A DNA stretch of 64,000 nucleotides from contig NZ_PQGD01000005.1 in NCBI RefSeq assembly GCF_002915575.1, positions 1 through 64,000 of the forward strand, in the 5' to 3' direction. Positions within the stretch are counted from its first letter, which is position 1, and each line of letters begins with the position of its first letter. Below the pieces are notes generated by a model. The model worked only from the letters and a program-made list of their open reading frames with translations. It was not told the DNA's origin and did not search any database. Both the position numbers and the translations under genes were made by a program. Positions 38,817-48,263 of this stretch are shown here, piece after piece. The stretch is from Superficieibacter electus. Its GTDB lineage: Bacteria > Pseudomonadota > Gammaproteobacteria > Enterobacterales > Enterobacteriaceae.

Positions 38817-40160
38817 CTACCGTTTATGGGCGGATATTTTTCCCTTCTGCAAACCGGTTTTCGCCGCGAATACCAGCACCACAATCAGGCTTATGGACAG
38901 CATTACAATATTGACCAGTAAACCCATGCCAAAATCGTCGGTAAGATCTTTGACATAACCCATTGCCGTAGGGCCAAAAAAGCCGCCAAGATTACCGATA
39001 GAGTTGATAACGGCGATGCCGCCTGCCGCCGCCGAGCCTACCATAAATAAAGGGGGAAGCGTCCAGAACACAGGTAATACCGCAAACAGACCTGTTGAAG
39101 CCATCGTCAGCCCGATAACATTCAATAATGCGCCTTTGCTGAAGGCGGTAATCGTAATACCGGCAATGGCCAGCAGTAGCGGCGCAACGATATGAAATAC
39201 GCGCTCATTGCGACGATCCGAGCGTTTACCCCACCAGAGCAACGCGATGACGGCACCGATATAAGGGATCACGGAAAGGAAGCCGGTAGCAACAAATGAA
39301 AAGCCTGCATTTTTAATCAGCTGGGGAAGCCAGAAGTTGACCGTAGCATTGGTCATTGAAATACCGAGGAAAATAAGCGCCAGGCTGAGCACCAGCGGAT
39401 GAAAAAAGATACGCGATACTTCAATGCTGGATTTACGCTTACGCTGGCTTAAATCATCATCCAGCGCGTTGCGTGCGGCCCGTTTTTCCTCTGACGTCAG
39501 CCAGCTGACATCTTCCACTTTTTCCGGCAGGCGTAATAAAACAATAACGCCGAGAATAATGGCCGGGAAGGCTTCAATAATGAAAAGCCACTGCCATCCT
39601 TCAAGCCCGCTATGCGCTCCGCCCGCCAGAATTAAACCTGATACCGGCCCACCAATAATGGTTGCCAGCGGGTTGGAGAGCAGAAGAAAGCCGACAATCT
39701 GTGCGCGGCGTTTGTCAGGGAACCACTGCGTCAGATAATACAATATTCCCGGATAGAAACCGGCTTCAGCCGCCCCAAGCAGAAAACGCAGTGCCAGAAA
39801 AGATTTTGCATCCCATACAAAGGCTGTGCAGGCCGATAACAGACCCCATGTGATCATAATACGGGCGATCCAGCGTCGGGCACCTACTCTGGCTAACATC
39901 AGATTGCTGGGTACTTCAAATATAAAATAACTAATAAAAAAGATACCGCTTCCGAGACCAAAGGCAGTTGCGGATAAACCAATATCTTCACGCATGGTCA
40001 AGGCGGCGAATCCGACATTAACCCGATCAAGAAACGCAGCGAAATAGCACAAGATTAAAAATGGCAATAATCGCCACGCAATTTTGGTGAATGTTTTTTG
40101 CGTTTCTTCATTGTCCGTCTGTAATTTGTCCATAGGCTTAAGAGAGGTTTCCTGTGACAT
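38817..40160 (-). CDS. MFS transporter, anion:cation symporter family
   Basis: A 447-residue membrane protein with 12 predicted helices. The first reads LLPFLILCYFAAFLDRVNVGFAAL and the loop 2-3 motif is EVPSNLMLARVGARRW, both typical of the ACS group that moves organic anions (phthalate, tartrate, hexuronates, allantoate). It lies 22 nt behind the sulfatase gene on the same strand, so it probably imports the sulfated compound or exports a product. The exact substrate is unknown. Confidence 0.85.
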   Translation of the reverse strand: MSQETSLKPMDKLQTDNEETQKTFTKIAWRLLPFLILCYFAAFLDRVNVGFAALTMREDIGLSATAFGLGSGIFFISYFIFEVPSNLMLARVGARRWIARIMITWGLLSACTAFVWDAKSFLALRFLLGAAEAGFYPGILYYLTQWFPDKRRAQIVGFLLLSNPLATIIGGPVSGLILAGGAHSGLEGWQWLFIIEAFPAIILGVIVLLRLPEKVEDVSWLTSEEKRAARNALDDDLSQRKRKSSIEVSRIFFHPLVLSLALIFLGISMTNATVNFWLPQLIKNAGFSFVATGFLSVIPYIGAVIALLWWGKRSDRRNERVFHIVAPLLLAIAGITITAFSKGALLNVIGLTMASTGLFAVLPVFWTLPPLFMVGSAAAGGIAVINSIGNLGGFFGPTAMGYVKDLTDDFGMGLLVNIVMLSISLIVVLVFAAKTGLQKGKISAHKR

Positions 40161-40182
40161 AATGTTCTACCTTTTTATTGTA

Positions 40183-41694
40183 TTAGCCGAAACCGACAAC
40201 CTGTCCCGGATCGGACGAGGTGGCCAGCGGAGGAAAGTGAATACCGCGTTGACCGGACAGCCCTCTATTAACGGGCGTCACAAATTCAGGTGCCTCGCAG
40301 CCGACAAATTCACCGTTTTTAATCCACGCCAAATCGCTGCCGTACAGTTCATGCAGCAAGGCTTCTTGCAGGCGTGTACTCACTTCTTGTAATGCTTTCT
40401 GTGGGTAAAGATCGTGCTGCTCGCCAGGATCGTTGAGTAAGTCAAACAGCTGGAAGTGGTTTCCTGCCGGGTACCAGAGCAGTTTATAACGCCCGTCGGT
40501 CAACATTCGGCTTGCCAGCGGCCCTTCAAGGCTCTCACCATAGAAGGTGCTGCGTTGCTGCTCGCCAATTACAGGAAGACCGTCGCAACTCTCCGGCACG
40601 TCGATATCACACAGTGTCAGCAGGGTTGGCATAATATCCTGTAACCCCACCAGGCGATTATCTACGCTGCCGGGTTGAATACGCGTTGAGTTTGCTCTGT
40701 CCACGACAATCATCGGCACTTGCGCGGAGCCCTGATAAAAATAGCGTTTGGCATACATGCCGTGATCGCCAAGCATATCGCCGTGGTCACTGGTAAAGAC
40801 AATGATGGTGTCATCCAGAATGCCTTCTTCGCGCAGCGAACCGATCAGCAGGCGGATCTGGTGATCGATATGGGTACACTGCGCATAAAACGCGCGACGC
40901 ATATCGTTGTATTGCTCTGGCGGCAAAGGCGGTTTGAGGTGTTGATTAATGGCAAGTGCATAAGGAAGATCCTTCGCCTGTGACCATTCACTCTGACGAG
41001 GACCGTCAATATTACGCTGGCGATACCGGTCGAAGTAGGCGCTGAGCGGGACAATCGGTGGATGCGGTTGAGTATAAGAAACATACCAGAATCCCGGGCG
41101 GCCCGGATCGCGGCGGCGGATATTTTTCGCAGCCGTCTGGGTGATCCAGTTGGTCATATGCAGCTTTTCGTCCAGATGCCATGTCCGCCAGCTGTATTCG
41201 TTGTTACTCATACCATGCATAAACTGCTGACCGGCACAGCCATTTTCCGCCAGGAAAATTTCATAATCGTCCACTCCTCCCAGATGGCTACGACCTTCCT
41301 CGGCAATAAAAGCTTCTTCGAAACCAATACGGTCGCGTGTGGGATAAACATGCAGTTTGCCGGTTGCAGACGTCTGATAACCGGCGCGGGTAAATACGCC
41401 CGCCAGCGTAGGCATATCCGGCATTGGCAGGGCAGGCTGGAAAATCCGATCGCCATGCTTTCTGGAGGTGGAGCCAGTCATAATTGTTCTGCGCGCGGGG
41501 ATACAAATTGGGCAGGGAGACCAGGTGTTTGGAAAGCTGACTCCGGATCGCGCCAGGTTATCAATAGTGGGCGTTTCAATAAATGGATTGCCTGCAAAAC
41601 CGAACAAATGCCCTGGCCACTGATCTACGGTGATAAACAGTACATGGGGACGTTTGGCTGGCGCGCTCGACATCTGTTGGGTGTTCTCACTCAT
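40183..41694 (-). CDS. Type I sulfatase (alkaline-phosphatase superfamily)
   Basis: A 503-residue hydrolase of sulfate esters. The formylglycine motif is C64-I-P-A-R68 in CPICIPARRTIMTGS (CxPxR, with Ala for the more common Ser). Metal residues appear in ITVDQWPGH near the N-terminus and FTSDHGDMLGDHGMYAK in the middle. No signal peptide is seen, which points to the cytoplasm and agrees with the partner importer. No sulfatase-maturing enzyme is encoded nearby, so one must exist elsewhere for activity. Choline-sulfatase and arylsulfatase roles are both possible. Confidence 0.85.
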   Translation of the reverse strand: MSENTQQMSSAPAKRPHVLFITVDQWPGHLFGFAGNPFIETPTIDNLARSGVSFPNTWSPCPICIPARRTIMTGSTSRKHGDRIFQPALPMPDMPTLAGVFTRAGYQTSATGKLHVYPTRDRIGFEEAFIAEEGRSHLGGVDDYEIFLAENGCAGQQFMHGMSNNEYSWRTWHLDEKLHMTNWITQTAAKNIRRRDPGRPGFWYVSYTQPHPPIVPLSAYFDRYRQRNIDGPRQSEWSQAKDLPYALAINQHLKPPLPPEQYNDMRRAFYAQCTHIDHQIRLLIGSLREEGILDDTIIVFTSDHGDMLGDHGMYAKRYFYQGSAQVPMIVVDRANSTRIQPGSVDNRLVGLQDIMPTLLTLCDIDVPESCDGLPVIGEQQRSTFYGESLEGPLASRMLTDGRYKLLWYPAGNHFQLFDLLNDPGEQHDLYPQKALQEVSTRLQEALLHELYGSDLAWIKNGEFVGCEAPEFVTPVNRGLSGQRGIHFPPLATSSDPGQVVGFG

Positions 41695-41800
41695 TTTTAT
41701 ACTCTTTCAATAGGTTATGGATTTCATTACCGGCAACGAAAAAGTTTTCCCTGGTGAATCGTTGCCATTAAAAAGAATATGTAATAAAAAATGAGCTACA

Positions 41801-41817
41801 AATTAGATTTGCTAATT
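41801..41817. promoter_or_regulatory. LysR-type operator in the sulfatase-lysR divergent promoter
   Basis: AATTAG-ATTTG-CTAATT is a perfect palindrome containing the T-N11-A LysR box (TTAGATTTGCTAA). It lies 32 nt before the LysR start and 107 nt before the sulfatase start. Confidence 0.65.
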
Positions 41818-41849
41818 ATTCATCATTTAATTACATCCAGGTCACAGTT

Positions 41850-42770
41850 ATGGATCAAAAAAATTTAACGTCATTTGTGGTGCTGGCTGAAGAGCTGCAA
41901 TTCAGCCGGGCAGCCATCCGATTGCACATTACGCAGTCGGCGCTGAGCCAGCAAATTGCCCGTCTCGAAAAAGAACTGGGAGTGGCGCTTTTTGAACGTA
42001 CCCGGCGCAGCGTGCGGTTGTCTGAGTGCGGACATGTTTTTTTACCGGAAGCCCAGAAAGTGATCGCTGATATGACCAGGGCAGCAGAAACCGCCCGCCG
42101 CGCCGCGCGGGGACAGGTTGGAAAAATCGCCGTCGCATATGTTGATGCCGCTCCATTTAGCTTACTTTCGCCAGTGGTGATGCAATTTCGTAAATCCTTC
42201 CCTGATGTTGAAATGGTGCTGCATGAAATGACATCAGCCGAGCAATTTGATGCGCTGCGAAACGATCGTATTGATATTGGTTTATTACGGCCAATTTATG
42301 AGATGGACTGGATGCGCGCGCTGACCATACTCCAGGAACCCTATGTCGTGGCGATGCATAAAGAACACGAACTGGCTGCGCAAGATGAGGTTCATATTCG
42401 GGCGCTGATTCAGGAAAAATTTCTTTTTACCTCAAAAGAGAAAGCAAAGTATATCTACAGTAACTGGGACGCTATCTTTGCCCGCCACGGTATGTCGCCA
42501 ATAGTGGTTCAGGAGGTCAATCAACTGCATGCCATGCTGAGCCTCGTTGGCGCTGGCATGGGGCTGGCCTTTTTGCCGCTATCGGTAGCGCAAAACAATA
42601 ATCATGGCGTGGTCTACCGTCCCATAACAGGCATTGATTCCCCTCATGCTCTGTTAAATGTTGCCTGGCGCGATGGCCGAAATAACACGCTGGTGAGTCA
42701 TTTTGTCCATACCGCCAGGCAAGTTAGCGCCAGGATAAAACGGGAAAAGGAATTACTAACGGCGCGATAA
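41850..42770 (+). CDS. LysR-family regulator of the sulfatase-MFS operon
   Basis: A 306-residue LysR regulator. Its helix-turn-helix reads FVVLAEELQFSRAAIRLHITQSALSQQIARLEKELGVALFERT, and the effector domain follows from about 90. It is transcribed divergently from the sulfatase and MFS genes, the usual arrangement for a regulator and its target. The candidate operator between them supports this. The effector is unknown, presumably the sulfated substrate or its product. Confidence 0.85.
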   Translation: MDQKNLTSFVVLAEELQFSRAAIRLHITQSALSQQIARLEKELGVALFERTRRSVRLSECGHVFLPEAQKVIADMTRAAETARRAARGQVGKIAVAYVDAAPFSLLSPVVMQFRKSFPDVEMVLHEMTSAEQFDALRNDRIDIGLLRPIYEMDWMRALTILQEPYVVAMHKEHELAAQDEVHIRALIQEKFLFTSKEKAKYIYSNWDAIFARHGMSPIVVQEVNQLHAMLSLVGAGMGLAFLPLSVAQNNNHGVVYRPITGIDSPHALLNVAWRDGRNNTLVSHFVHTARQVSARIKREKELLTAR

Positions 42771-43022
42771 GCATGCGTGCTCCCCATGTCTTCCGATGGG
42801 CATTCATTTGCGTAATAGTAGATCTTCTTGTCTGCCGATATTCTCATTGTTAAGCGTCATAACACCGACTGAAGGCGCGTTTGTACTACTCTGAAACCCA
42901 TGTGGTATCGCATACCCGCAGCTCTTCGCATTTTCTAAACTAACGCCTCAGATTATGCTGTTTTGTTTGTCGCGCCTGAAAAGGTATACCTGGCGGGGAA
43001 TCCATTATCCTGGCAGGCAGAC
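42771..43022. other. Gap before the catabolic cluster
   Basis: These 252 nt separate the LysR gene from the RidA-like gene. A weak hairpin, CCCAT/ATGGG near 42783-42800, could end the LysR transcript. A promoter for the first catabolic operon must lie here, but no element is convincing by eye. Confidence 0.3.
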
Positions 43023-43457
43023 ATGAGCACACATACCCGCATTCGCAAATTTAATACCAAAGAAACCTACCCCAATCAGTCGCTGGATAACGATCTTTGT
43101 CAGGCCGTTCGTGCAGGCAATACCGTTTATGTCCGTGGTCAGATTGGCACCGACTTTGACGGCAACCTGGTGGGGCTTGGCGATCCGGCGGCCCAGGCAG
43201 AGCAGGCGATGAAGAACGTTAAACAACTGCTGGAAGAGGCGGGCAGCGATCTGTCGCATATCGTTAAAACTACCACCTATATCATCGACCCCCGCTACCG
43301 CGAGCCGGTTTATCAGGTCGTTGGCAAATGGCTGAAAGGTGTGTTTCCGATCTCCACCGGGCTGGTGATTTCCGGGCTGGGGCAGCCGCAGTGGCTGATG
43401 GAAATTGATGTGATCGCCGTGATCCCGGACGGATGGCAGCCGCCAGCAGGAGGATAA
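43023..43457 (+). CDS. RidA/YjgF-family protein lacking the canonical Arg
   Basis: A 144-residue member of the Rid family (RidA hydrolyses enamine/imine intermediates). The fold signature is present: VYVRGQIGTDFDGNLVG, AEQAMKNVKQLLEEAGSDLSHIVKTTTYI, and the terminal MEIDVIAVIP. The residue that is Arg105 in E. coli RidA (in FPARS) is Ser111 here (FPIST), so classical imine deaminase activity is doubtful; some Rid subfamilies also lack it. The open frame begins at 42963, but ATG 43023 starts the family N-terminus. It is the first gene of a likely operon and is followed after 3 nt by the DUF1028 gene. Confidence 0.82.
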   Translation: MSTHTRIRKFNTKETYPNQSLDNDLCQAVRAGNTVYVRGQIGTDFDGNLVGLGDPAAQAEQAMKNVKQLLEEAGSDLSHIVKTTTYIIDPRYREPVYQVVGKWLKGVFPISTGLVISGLGQPQWLMEIDVIAVIPDGWQPPAGG

Positions 43458-43460
43458 ATC

Positions 43461-44135
43461 ATGACATTATCGATTATCGGACGTTGTGCGCACACCGGGC
43501 AGATGGGGATTGCAATTAGTTCTTCCAGTATTGCGGTAGGCGCGCGTTGTCCCTGGCTGCGCAGCGAGGTTGGCGCGGTATCCACCCAAAACATCACCTT
43601 ACCGGCGCTGGGGCCGCGTATTCTCGATCGCCTGCAACAGGGCGAGCGTGCCGAAACCGCGCTGAAGGGCGGGCTGGAGACGGATGACTATTCCATGTAC
43701 CGGCAGGTCACCGTAATGACGACCGACGGCCAGACCGCGTTCTACAGTGGCGAAAAGACGCTGGGCATCCACAACGCGCTGTCCGGGGAAAACTGCGTGG
43801 CGGCGGGCAATATGCTGGCGAGTCCGCAGGTTATTACCGAGATGGTGAACGCTTTCGAGCAGCATTCAGGGCATCTTGCTGACAGGCTTATTGCCGCGAT
43901 GCAGGCCGGGCTTGGAGCTGGCGGAGAAGCTGGCCCACTGCATTCGGTGGCGCTGTCGATTGTGGATGCTCCCGTCTGGCCGATTGTCGATCTACGCGTT
44001 GACTGGACTGACGGCGATCCCATTGATGAACTCCACCAGCTCTGGCAAGCCTATAAACCGCAGATGCAGGACTATATAACACGAGCGCTCGATCCTCGCA
44101 GCGCGCCGGGTTACGGCGTACCGGGCGATGAATAA
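43461..44135 (+). CDS. DUF1028 protein, Ntn-hydrolase-like
   Basis: A 224-residue DUF1028 protein. The N-terminus MTLSIIGRCAHTGQMGIAISSSSIAVGARCPWL and the middle GNMLASPQVITEMV and LIAAMQAGLGAGGEAGPLHSVAL are typical. The fold is related to Ntn hydrolases, but no reaction has been assigned with certainty. It is found in catabolic operons beside RidA and M20 deacylase genes, as here, suggesting hydrolysis or handling of an amide. Confidence 0.82.
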   Translation: MTLSIIGRCAHTGQMGIAISSSSIAVGARCPWLRSEVGAVSTQNITLPALGPRILDRLQQGERAETALKGGLETDDYSMYRQVTVMTTDGQTAFYSGEKTLGIHNALSGENCVAAGNMLASPQVITEMVNAFEQHSGHLADRLIAAMQAGLGAGGEAGPLHSVALSIVDAPVWPIVDLRVDWTDGDPIDELHQLWQAYKPQMQDYITRALDPRSAPGYGVPGDE

Positions 44136-44154
44136 CGGCAAGAGAGAGCTGACG

Positions 44155-45309
44155 ATGACCAGTCGCGAACTGCTGGAACAACTGGTGGCGTTTGATACCA
44201 CCAGCCGCGAATCTAACCTGGCGCTGATTGAGTTTGTTAAGGGCTATTTAGCCGGACTTGGCGTCAACTGCGAGATTATTCACAACGACGAGCGCAGCAA
44301 AGCCAATCTCTATGCACGGCTTGGCCCGGCAGGGAACGGCGGTGTTATGCTCTCCGGCCACAGCGATGTGGTGCCGGTCGACGGGCAAAACTGGAGCATG
44401 CCCCCTTTTACGCTGACCGGGCGAGACGGCAAACTGTACGGCCGCGGCACGGCGGACATGAAAGGCTTTATCGCCTGCGTACTGGCGGCGGTGCCGCATT
44501 TTCTGGCGCAGCCGCTGACGCAACCGTTACACCTGGCGATTTCGTATGACGAGGAAGTGGGATGCCTTGGCGTACGTACCTTACTGGACGCGCTGTCCCG
44601 TCTCCCGGAAAAGCCCGCTATCTGCCTGATTGGTGAACCCACTGAATTAAAGCCGGTGATTGGCCACAAGGGCAAGCTTGCCATACGCTGTGAAGTGCAG
44701 GGCGCGGCCTGCCATTCAGCCTATGCGCCGCAGGGCGTGAATGCTATTGAATATGCCGCGAAGCTTATCCACCATCTTACCCTAATGGGGCAACGGCTGG
44801 CTGCGCCACAACGTCAGGATGCGCGTTTTGACCCGCCCTTCACCACGGTGCAAACCGGCGTGATCCAGGGGGGACGGGCGCTGAATATCGTGCCTGCCGA
44901 GTGTCAGTTTGACTTCGAAGTGCGCACCCTGCCGCAGGATGACGCGCAGGAGGTGGCCCGGGCGCTGGAACGCTACGCACAGCGCGAACTACTGCCGCAG
45001 ATGCACGCCGTCAATCGCGATACCACGATCCGCTTTTCTCCCATTAGCGGTTATCCCGGCCTGGACACCGCGCCACACAGCGCCGCTGCGCAACTGCTTG
45101 CGCATCTTACGGGCTCTGACGCCTTCAGCACCGTCGCCTTCGGGACAGAAGGTGGATTATTTCATCAGGCAGGCATCCCCAGCGTGATATGTGGGCCGGG
45201 CAGTATGGTGCAGGGCCACAAACCCGATGAGTTCATTACTGTCGAACAGTTGGATGCCTGCGATGGCCTTTTGCGCCGACTTGCTGCCTGGATGTGTCAA
45301 AAAGCATGA
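44155..45309 (+). CDS. M20 deacylase, acetylornithine-deacetylase (ArgE) type
   Basis: A 384-residue zinc amidohydrolase. Metal motifs: SGHSDVVP, YGRGTADMKGF, SYDEEVGCLG (catalytic Glu pair), GEPTELKPVIGHKG, and TEGGLFHQAGIPSVICGPG. It resembles ArgE, which removes acetyl from N-acetylornithine, but the operon context points to an N-acylated catabolic substrate rather than arginine synthesis. The frame opens at 44128, overlapping the DUF1028 gene by 8 nt; ATG 44155, after GAGAG, gives the family start. Confidence 0.85.
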   Translation: MTSRELLEQLVAFDTTSRESNLALIEFVKGYLAGLGVNCEIIHNDERSKANLYARLGPAGNGGVMLSGHSDVVPVDGQNWSMPPFTLTGRDGKLYGRGTADMKGFIACVLAAVPHFLAQPLTQPLHLAISYDEEVGCLGVRTLLDALSRLPEKPAICLIGEPTELKPVIGHKGKLAIRCEVQGAACHSAYAPQGVNAIEYAAKLIHHLTLMGQRLAAPQRQDARFDPPFTTVQTGVIQGGRALNIVPAECQFDFEVRTLPQDDAQEVARALERYAQRELLPQMHAVNRDTTIRFSPISGYPGLDTAPHSAAAQLLAHLTGSDAFSTVAFGTEGGLFHQAGIPSVICGPGSMVQGHKPDEFITVEQLDACDGLLRRLAAWMCQKA

Positions 45310-45489
45310 AACGATCGCAACAGAAATTACCGGAGGGCGCGCCCCGGGCCGACCTCCGCCCGCACGGCTTCACCTTTTCGCTCTGCTTTACCTTTTCCAA
45401 ACGCCAGCTTCAGGAAGCACTAACCGCGTGATGTGCCCTTACACCGTATGCTGGTGACACGCATTTGATAGCCCGTCTCTGGAGATCCC

Positions 45490-46638
45490 ATGGTAAGTGC
45501 AGAAGTCACTACATTCCCGCAGCCCGAAACGCTGCATCCGGTCGTGAACAACGCGAACGTTGCCGTACGGCTTGACGGCGTATTGAAACGCTTTGGCGAC
45601 GCCATCGCCTTACACAAAATTTCCCTGACGATTGCGGAAGGGGAGTTTATTACCCTGCTCGGCCCCTCAGGCTGCGGCAAGACCACGCTGCTGAATCTGA
45701 TGGCGGGTTTCGCTGAAGCGGACGGCGGCGAGATCTTCATTGATGGCGATCTGGTGACGGATATCCCGCCCTGGCAGCGTGAAATCGGCATTGTATTTCA
45801 GAACTACGCCCTGTTCCCGCATATGACGGTCGAGAAAAATGTGGGCTACGGGCTGCGGATGCGCGGCGTGCCAAAGGCCGAAATCGCCGAACGCGTTGAG
45901 CAGGCGCTGGCGCTGGTGAAGCTTGCTGGTTACGGCCACCGCAAGCCACGCGAACTGTCGGGTGGTCAGCAACAGCGCGTGGCGCTGGCGCGTGCGCTGG
46001 TGATCCGGCCCAAAGTGCTGCTGCTGGATGAACCCTTCTCCGCGCTGGATAAAAACCTGCGCTTGTCGATGCAGGTTGAGTTGAAAGCCATCCAGCGCAA
46101 GCTTGGCGTCACTACCGTGTTCGTAACCCACGATCAGGGGGAAGCGCTCAGCATGAGCGATCGCGTCGTGGTGATGTCGGCAGGCCATGTCCGGCAGATC
46201 GGTACGCCGGATGCCATTTATCGTCATCCGCAGGACCCGTTTGTCGCGGGCTTTGTGGGCGATGTGAACATCCTGCCAGGGCGCTACGCCGGACGCGACG
46301 GCGCGGCGATACTGGAATTGGGCGGCAATGTGCTGCGTCTGCCGGCGGAACGCGTACAGGCCATGCCTGGCGAGCGGCTTGACGTCTACGTGCGTCCGGA
46401 AAATATTCAGTTAGCACCGCTTAATCCGCACTCGCTGCTCAGCGCCACGGTGATCGCCCATGTTTTTCAGGGGGATCATGTCGATGTGCATCTTGATGTT
46501 CCTGCGCTTGGCAGCGCCTCGCTGTTTGCCCGCCAGTCCGGCCTGCATTCGCTGGCGCGTTGGCCCGTCGGCAGCCTGGTCGGCGTCAAAGTGGATGACG
46601 AAGGCGTGTGCGCGTTTAGCGCCGCGAAACAGGAGTAA
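45490..46638 (+). CDS. ABC transporter ATPase, PotA/spermidine-putrescine type
   Basis: A 382-residue ATPase of the polyamine/opine/2-aminoethylphosphonate class. Walker A is GPSGCGKT, the signature LSGGQQQR, Walker B VLLLDEPFSALD, the H-loop VTHDQGEAL, and a C-terminal TOBE domain (about 290-380) contains YVRPENIQLAP. It has no adjacent permease; the matching binding protein and permeases are at 50957-53728, across five genes. A 180-nt gap before it (45310-45489) includes a GC-rich hairpin CGGAGG/CCTCCG and possibly a promoter. Confidence 0.88.
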   Translation: MVSAEVTTFPQPETLHPVVNNANVAVRLDGVLKRFGDAIALHKISLTIAEGEFITLLGPSGCGKTTLLNLMAGFAEADGGEIFIDGDLVTDIPPWQREIGIVFQNYALFPHMTVEKNVGYGLRMRGVPKAEIAERVEQALALVKLAGYGHRKPRELSGGQQQRVALARALVIRPKVLLLDEPFSALDKNLRLSMQVELKAIQRKLGVTTVFVTHDQGEALSMSDRVVVMSAGHVRQIGTPDAIYRHPQDPFVAGFVGDVNILPGRYAGRDGAAILELGGNVLRLPAERVQAMPGERLDVYVRPENIQLAPLNPHSLLSATVIAHVFQGDHVDVHLDVPALGSASLFARQSGLHSLARWPVGSLVGVKVDDEGVCAFSAAKQE

Positions 46639-46644
46639 GCGCCG

Positions 46645-47640
46645 ATGATACCTGAAATGATGAATGCGATTATTGCGCGCCAGCCGGGCGGCGCTGAAGT
46701 GTTAGAACTTGTGCAGCGCAAGGTGCCGCAGCCTGGTGCGGGTGAGGTACTGATCCGCGTTGCCAGCGCCGGTGTGAACCGTCCCGACATCCTGCAACGC
46801 AACGGTATGCCTTTGCCGCCGGGAATCACCGATGTGCTGGGGCTGGAAGTGTCCGGCACCGTGGCGGCGCTGGGCGCGGGGGTTGACTCTCCTGCGCTGG
46901 GCACCCCGGTAATGGCACTGCTCAACGGCGGTGGTTATGCCGACTACTGCGTGGCACGCGCCGATCTCTGTTTAACCGTGCCGGAAACTCTGCCGCTCGC
47001 GCAGGCGGCGGGCGTGCCGGAAGCGGCATTTACCGTGTGGCATAACCTGTTTGAACTGGGGCGTTTGCAGCCGGGCGAAACCGTCCTGATCCACGGTGCG
47101 GCCAGCGGCGTCGGAACCTTTGCCATTCAATGCGCGCAGGCGTGTGGGGCGCGGGTGGTGGCGACGGCGGGCGGCTCAGAGAAGGTGGTGGCGTTGCGCC
47201 AGCTCGGCGTCTGGCGCGCCATCAACCGTCACAGCGAAGATTTTGTTGCAGTGATTGCTGACGAAACCCAGGGACGCGGCGTGGATGTGGTGCTGGATAA
47301 CGTCGGGGGCGATTACGTGGCGCGTAACCTGAGCGTATTAGCGCCGGGAGGGCGGCATGTCAGTCTTTCCTTTATGCAGGGGGCGAAGATTGAACTCGAT
47401 CTGCAACTGGTGATGCGCAAGGGACTAAGCCTGACCTCTTCTACCCTACGTCCGAAAAGCGCAAGCGAGAAAACGCGACTGGCGCAGTGCATCAACAAAC
47501 ATCTTTTGCCGCTGATCGCCGCCGGTAAAATCGCGCCGATCCTCTACCAAACGCTACCGTTAGCGCAAGCCGCAGATGCGCATCGTCTCCTGGAAGCCAA
47601 CGCCAACATCGGCAAAGTGCTGCTACAGGTGGCGTCATGA
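46645..47640 (+). CDS. NAD(P)H quinone oxidoreductase-like reductase (MDR, PIG3/QOR type)
   Basis: A 331-residue zinc-free medium-chain dehydrogenase/reductase. It has the GVNRPDILQRNGMPLPPG start of the PIG3 group, the VLIHGAASGVGTFAIQCAQACGARVVATAG nucleotide fold near residues 150-180, and DVVLDNVGGDY. Such enzymes reduce quinones or conjugated enones with NADPH, so a reduction of an unsaturated carbonyl in the pathway is plausible. It overlaps the GST gene by 4 nt. Confidence 0.85.
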   Translation: MIPEMMNAIIARQPGGAEVLELVQRKVPQPGAGEVLIRVASAGVNRPDILQRNGMPLPPGITDVLGLEVSGTVAALGAGVDSPALGTPVMALLNGGGYADYCVARADLCLTVPETLPLAQAAGVPEAAFTVWHNLFELGRLQPGETVLIHGAASGVGTFAIQCAQACGARVVATAGGSEKVVALRQLGVWRAINRHSEDFVAVIADETQGRGVDVVLDNVGGDYVARNLSVLAPGGRHVSLSFMQGAKIELDLQLVMRKGLSLTSSTLRPKSASEKTRLAQCINKHLLPLIAAGKIAPILYQTLPLAQAADAHRLLEANANIGKVLLQVAS

Positions 47641-48251
47641 TGCCGCTCTTTTTTGCTTCCACCTCCGCGTATGTGCGCAAAGTCATGGTCTGCGCGACCG
47701 TGCTCGGGCTGGCTGATGAAATCGAGCGGCTGGATTCCGCCGCCCATCCAGTTGTGCGCGACGAACGTATCGCCGCGTTTAATCCGCTGGCAAAAGTACC
47801 GGCGCTGCGCACCGAAAGCGGCATCTGTCTTTACGACAGCCGGGTGATTTGCGAATACCTCAACGCGCGTGCGCAGGGTGATTTATTCCCGCAACAGGGA
47901 GAGGCGCGCTGGCAAAGTCTGGCACGGCAGGCGCTGGGCGATGGGGTAATTGATGCGGCTCTGCTGGCGCGTTACGAGTTCAGCACCCGTCCGCCTGAAA
48001 AGCAGTGGCCGGACTGGGCGGACGCGCAACTGAAAAAAGTCGCCGCTGCGCTGGCGGACATTGAACGCCAGGTCAGCGATTTTAGCCATCGGCCCAATGA
48101 TATCGGCCTCATTGCCATCGGCTGTGCGCTCGGCTATCTCGACTTCCGCTTTGCCGAACTCGACTGGCGCGCCAGCCATCCGCTGACTGCCGCCTGGTTC
48201 GCCGTCTTCGATGCGCATCCGGCCATGGTCGCGACCCGTCCACACGTTTAA
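47637..48251 (+). CDS. Glutathione S-transferase family protein (YibF-like)
   Basis: A 204-residue GST. The thioredoxin-like N-terminal domain contains STSAYVRKVMVCATVLGL and the cis-Pro stretch NPLAKVPAL, then YDSRVICEYLN. The helical C-domain has IGLIAIGCALGYLDFRF. It resembles E. coli YibF. In catabolic operons such proteins often isomerise or dehalogenate intermediates; the role here is unknown. Confidence 0.85.
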   Translation: MMPLFFASTSAYVRKVMVCATVLGLADEIERLDSAAHPVVRDERIAAFNPLAKVPALRTESGICLYDSRVICEYLNARAQGDLFPQQGEARWQSLARQALGDGVIDAALLARYEFSTRPPEKQWPDWADAQLKKVAAALADIERQVSDFSHRPNDIGLIAIGCALGYLDFRFAELDWRASHPLTAAWFAVFDAHPAMVATRPHV

Positions 48252-48263
48252 TCAGGAGGATGT

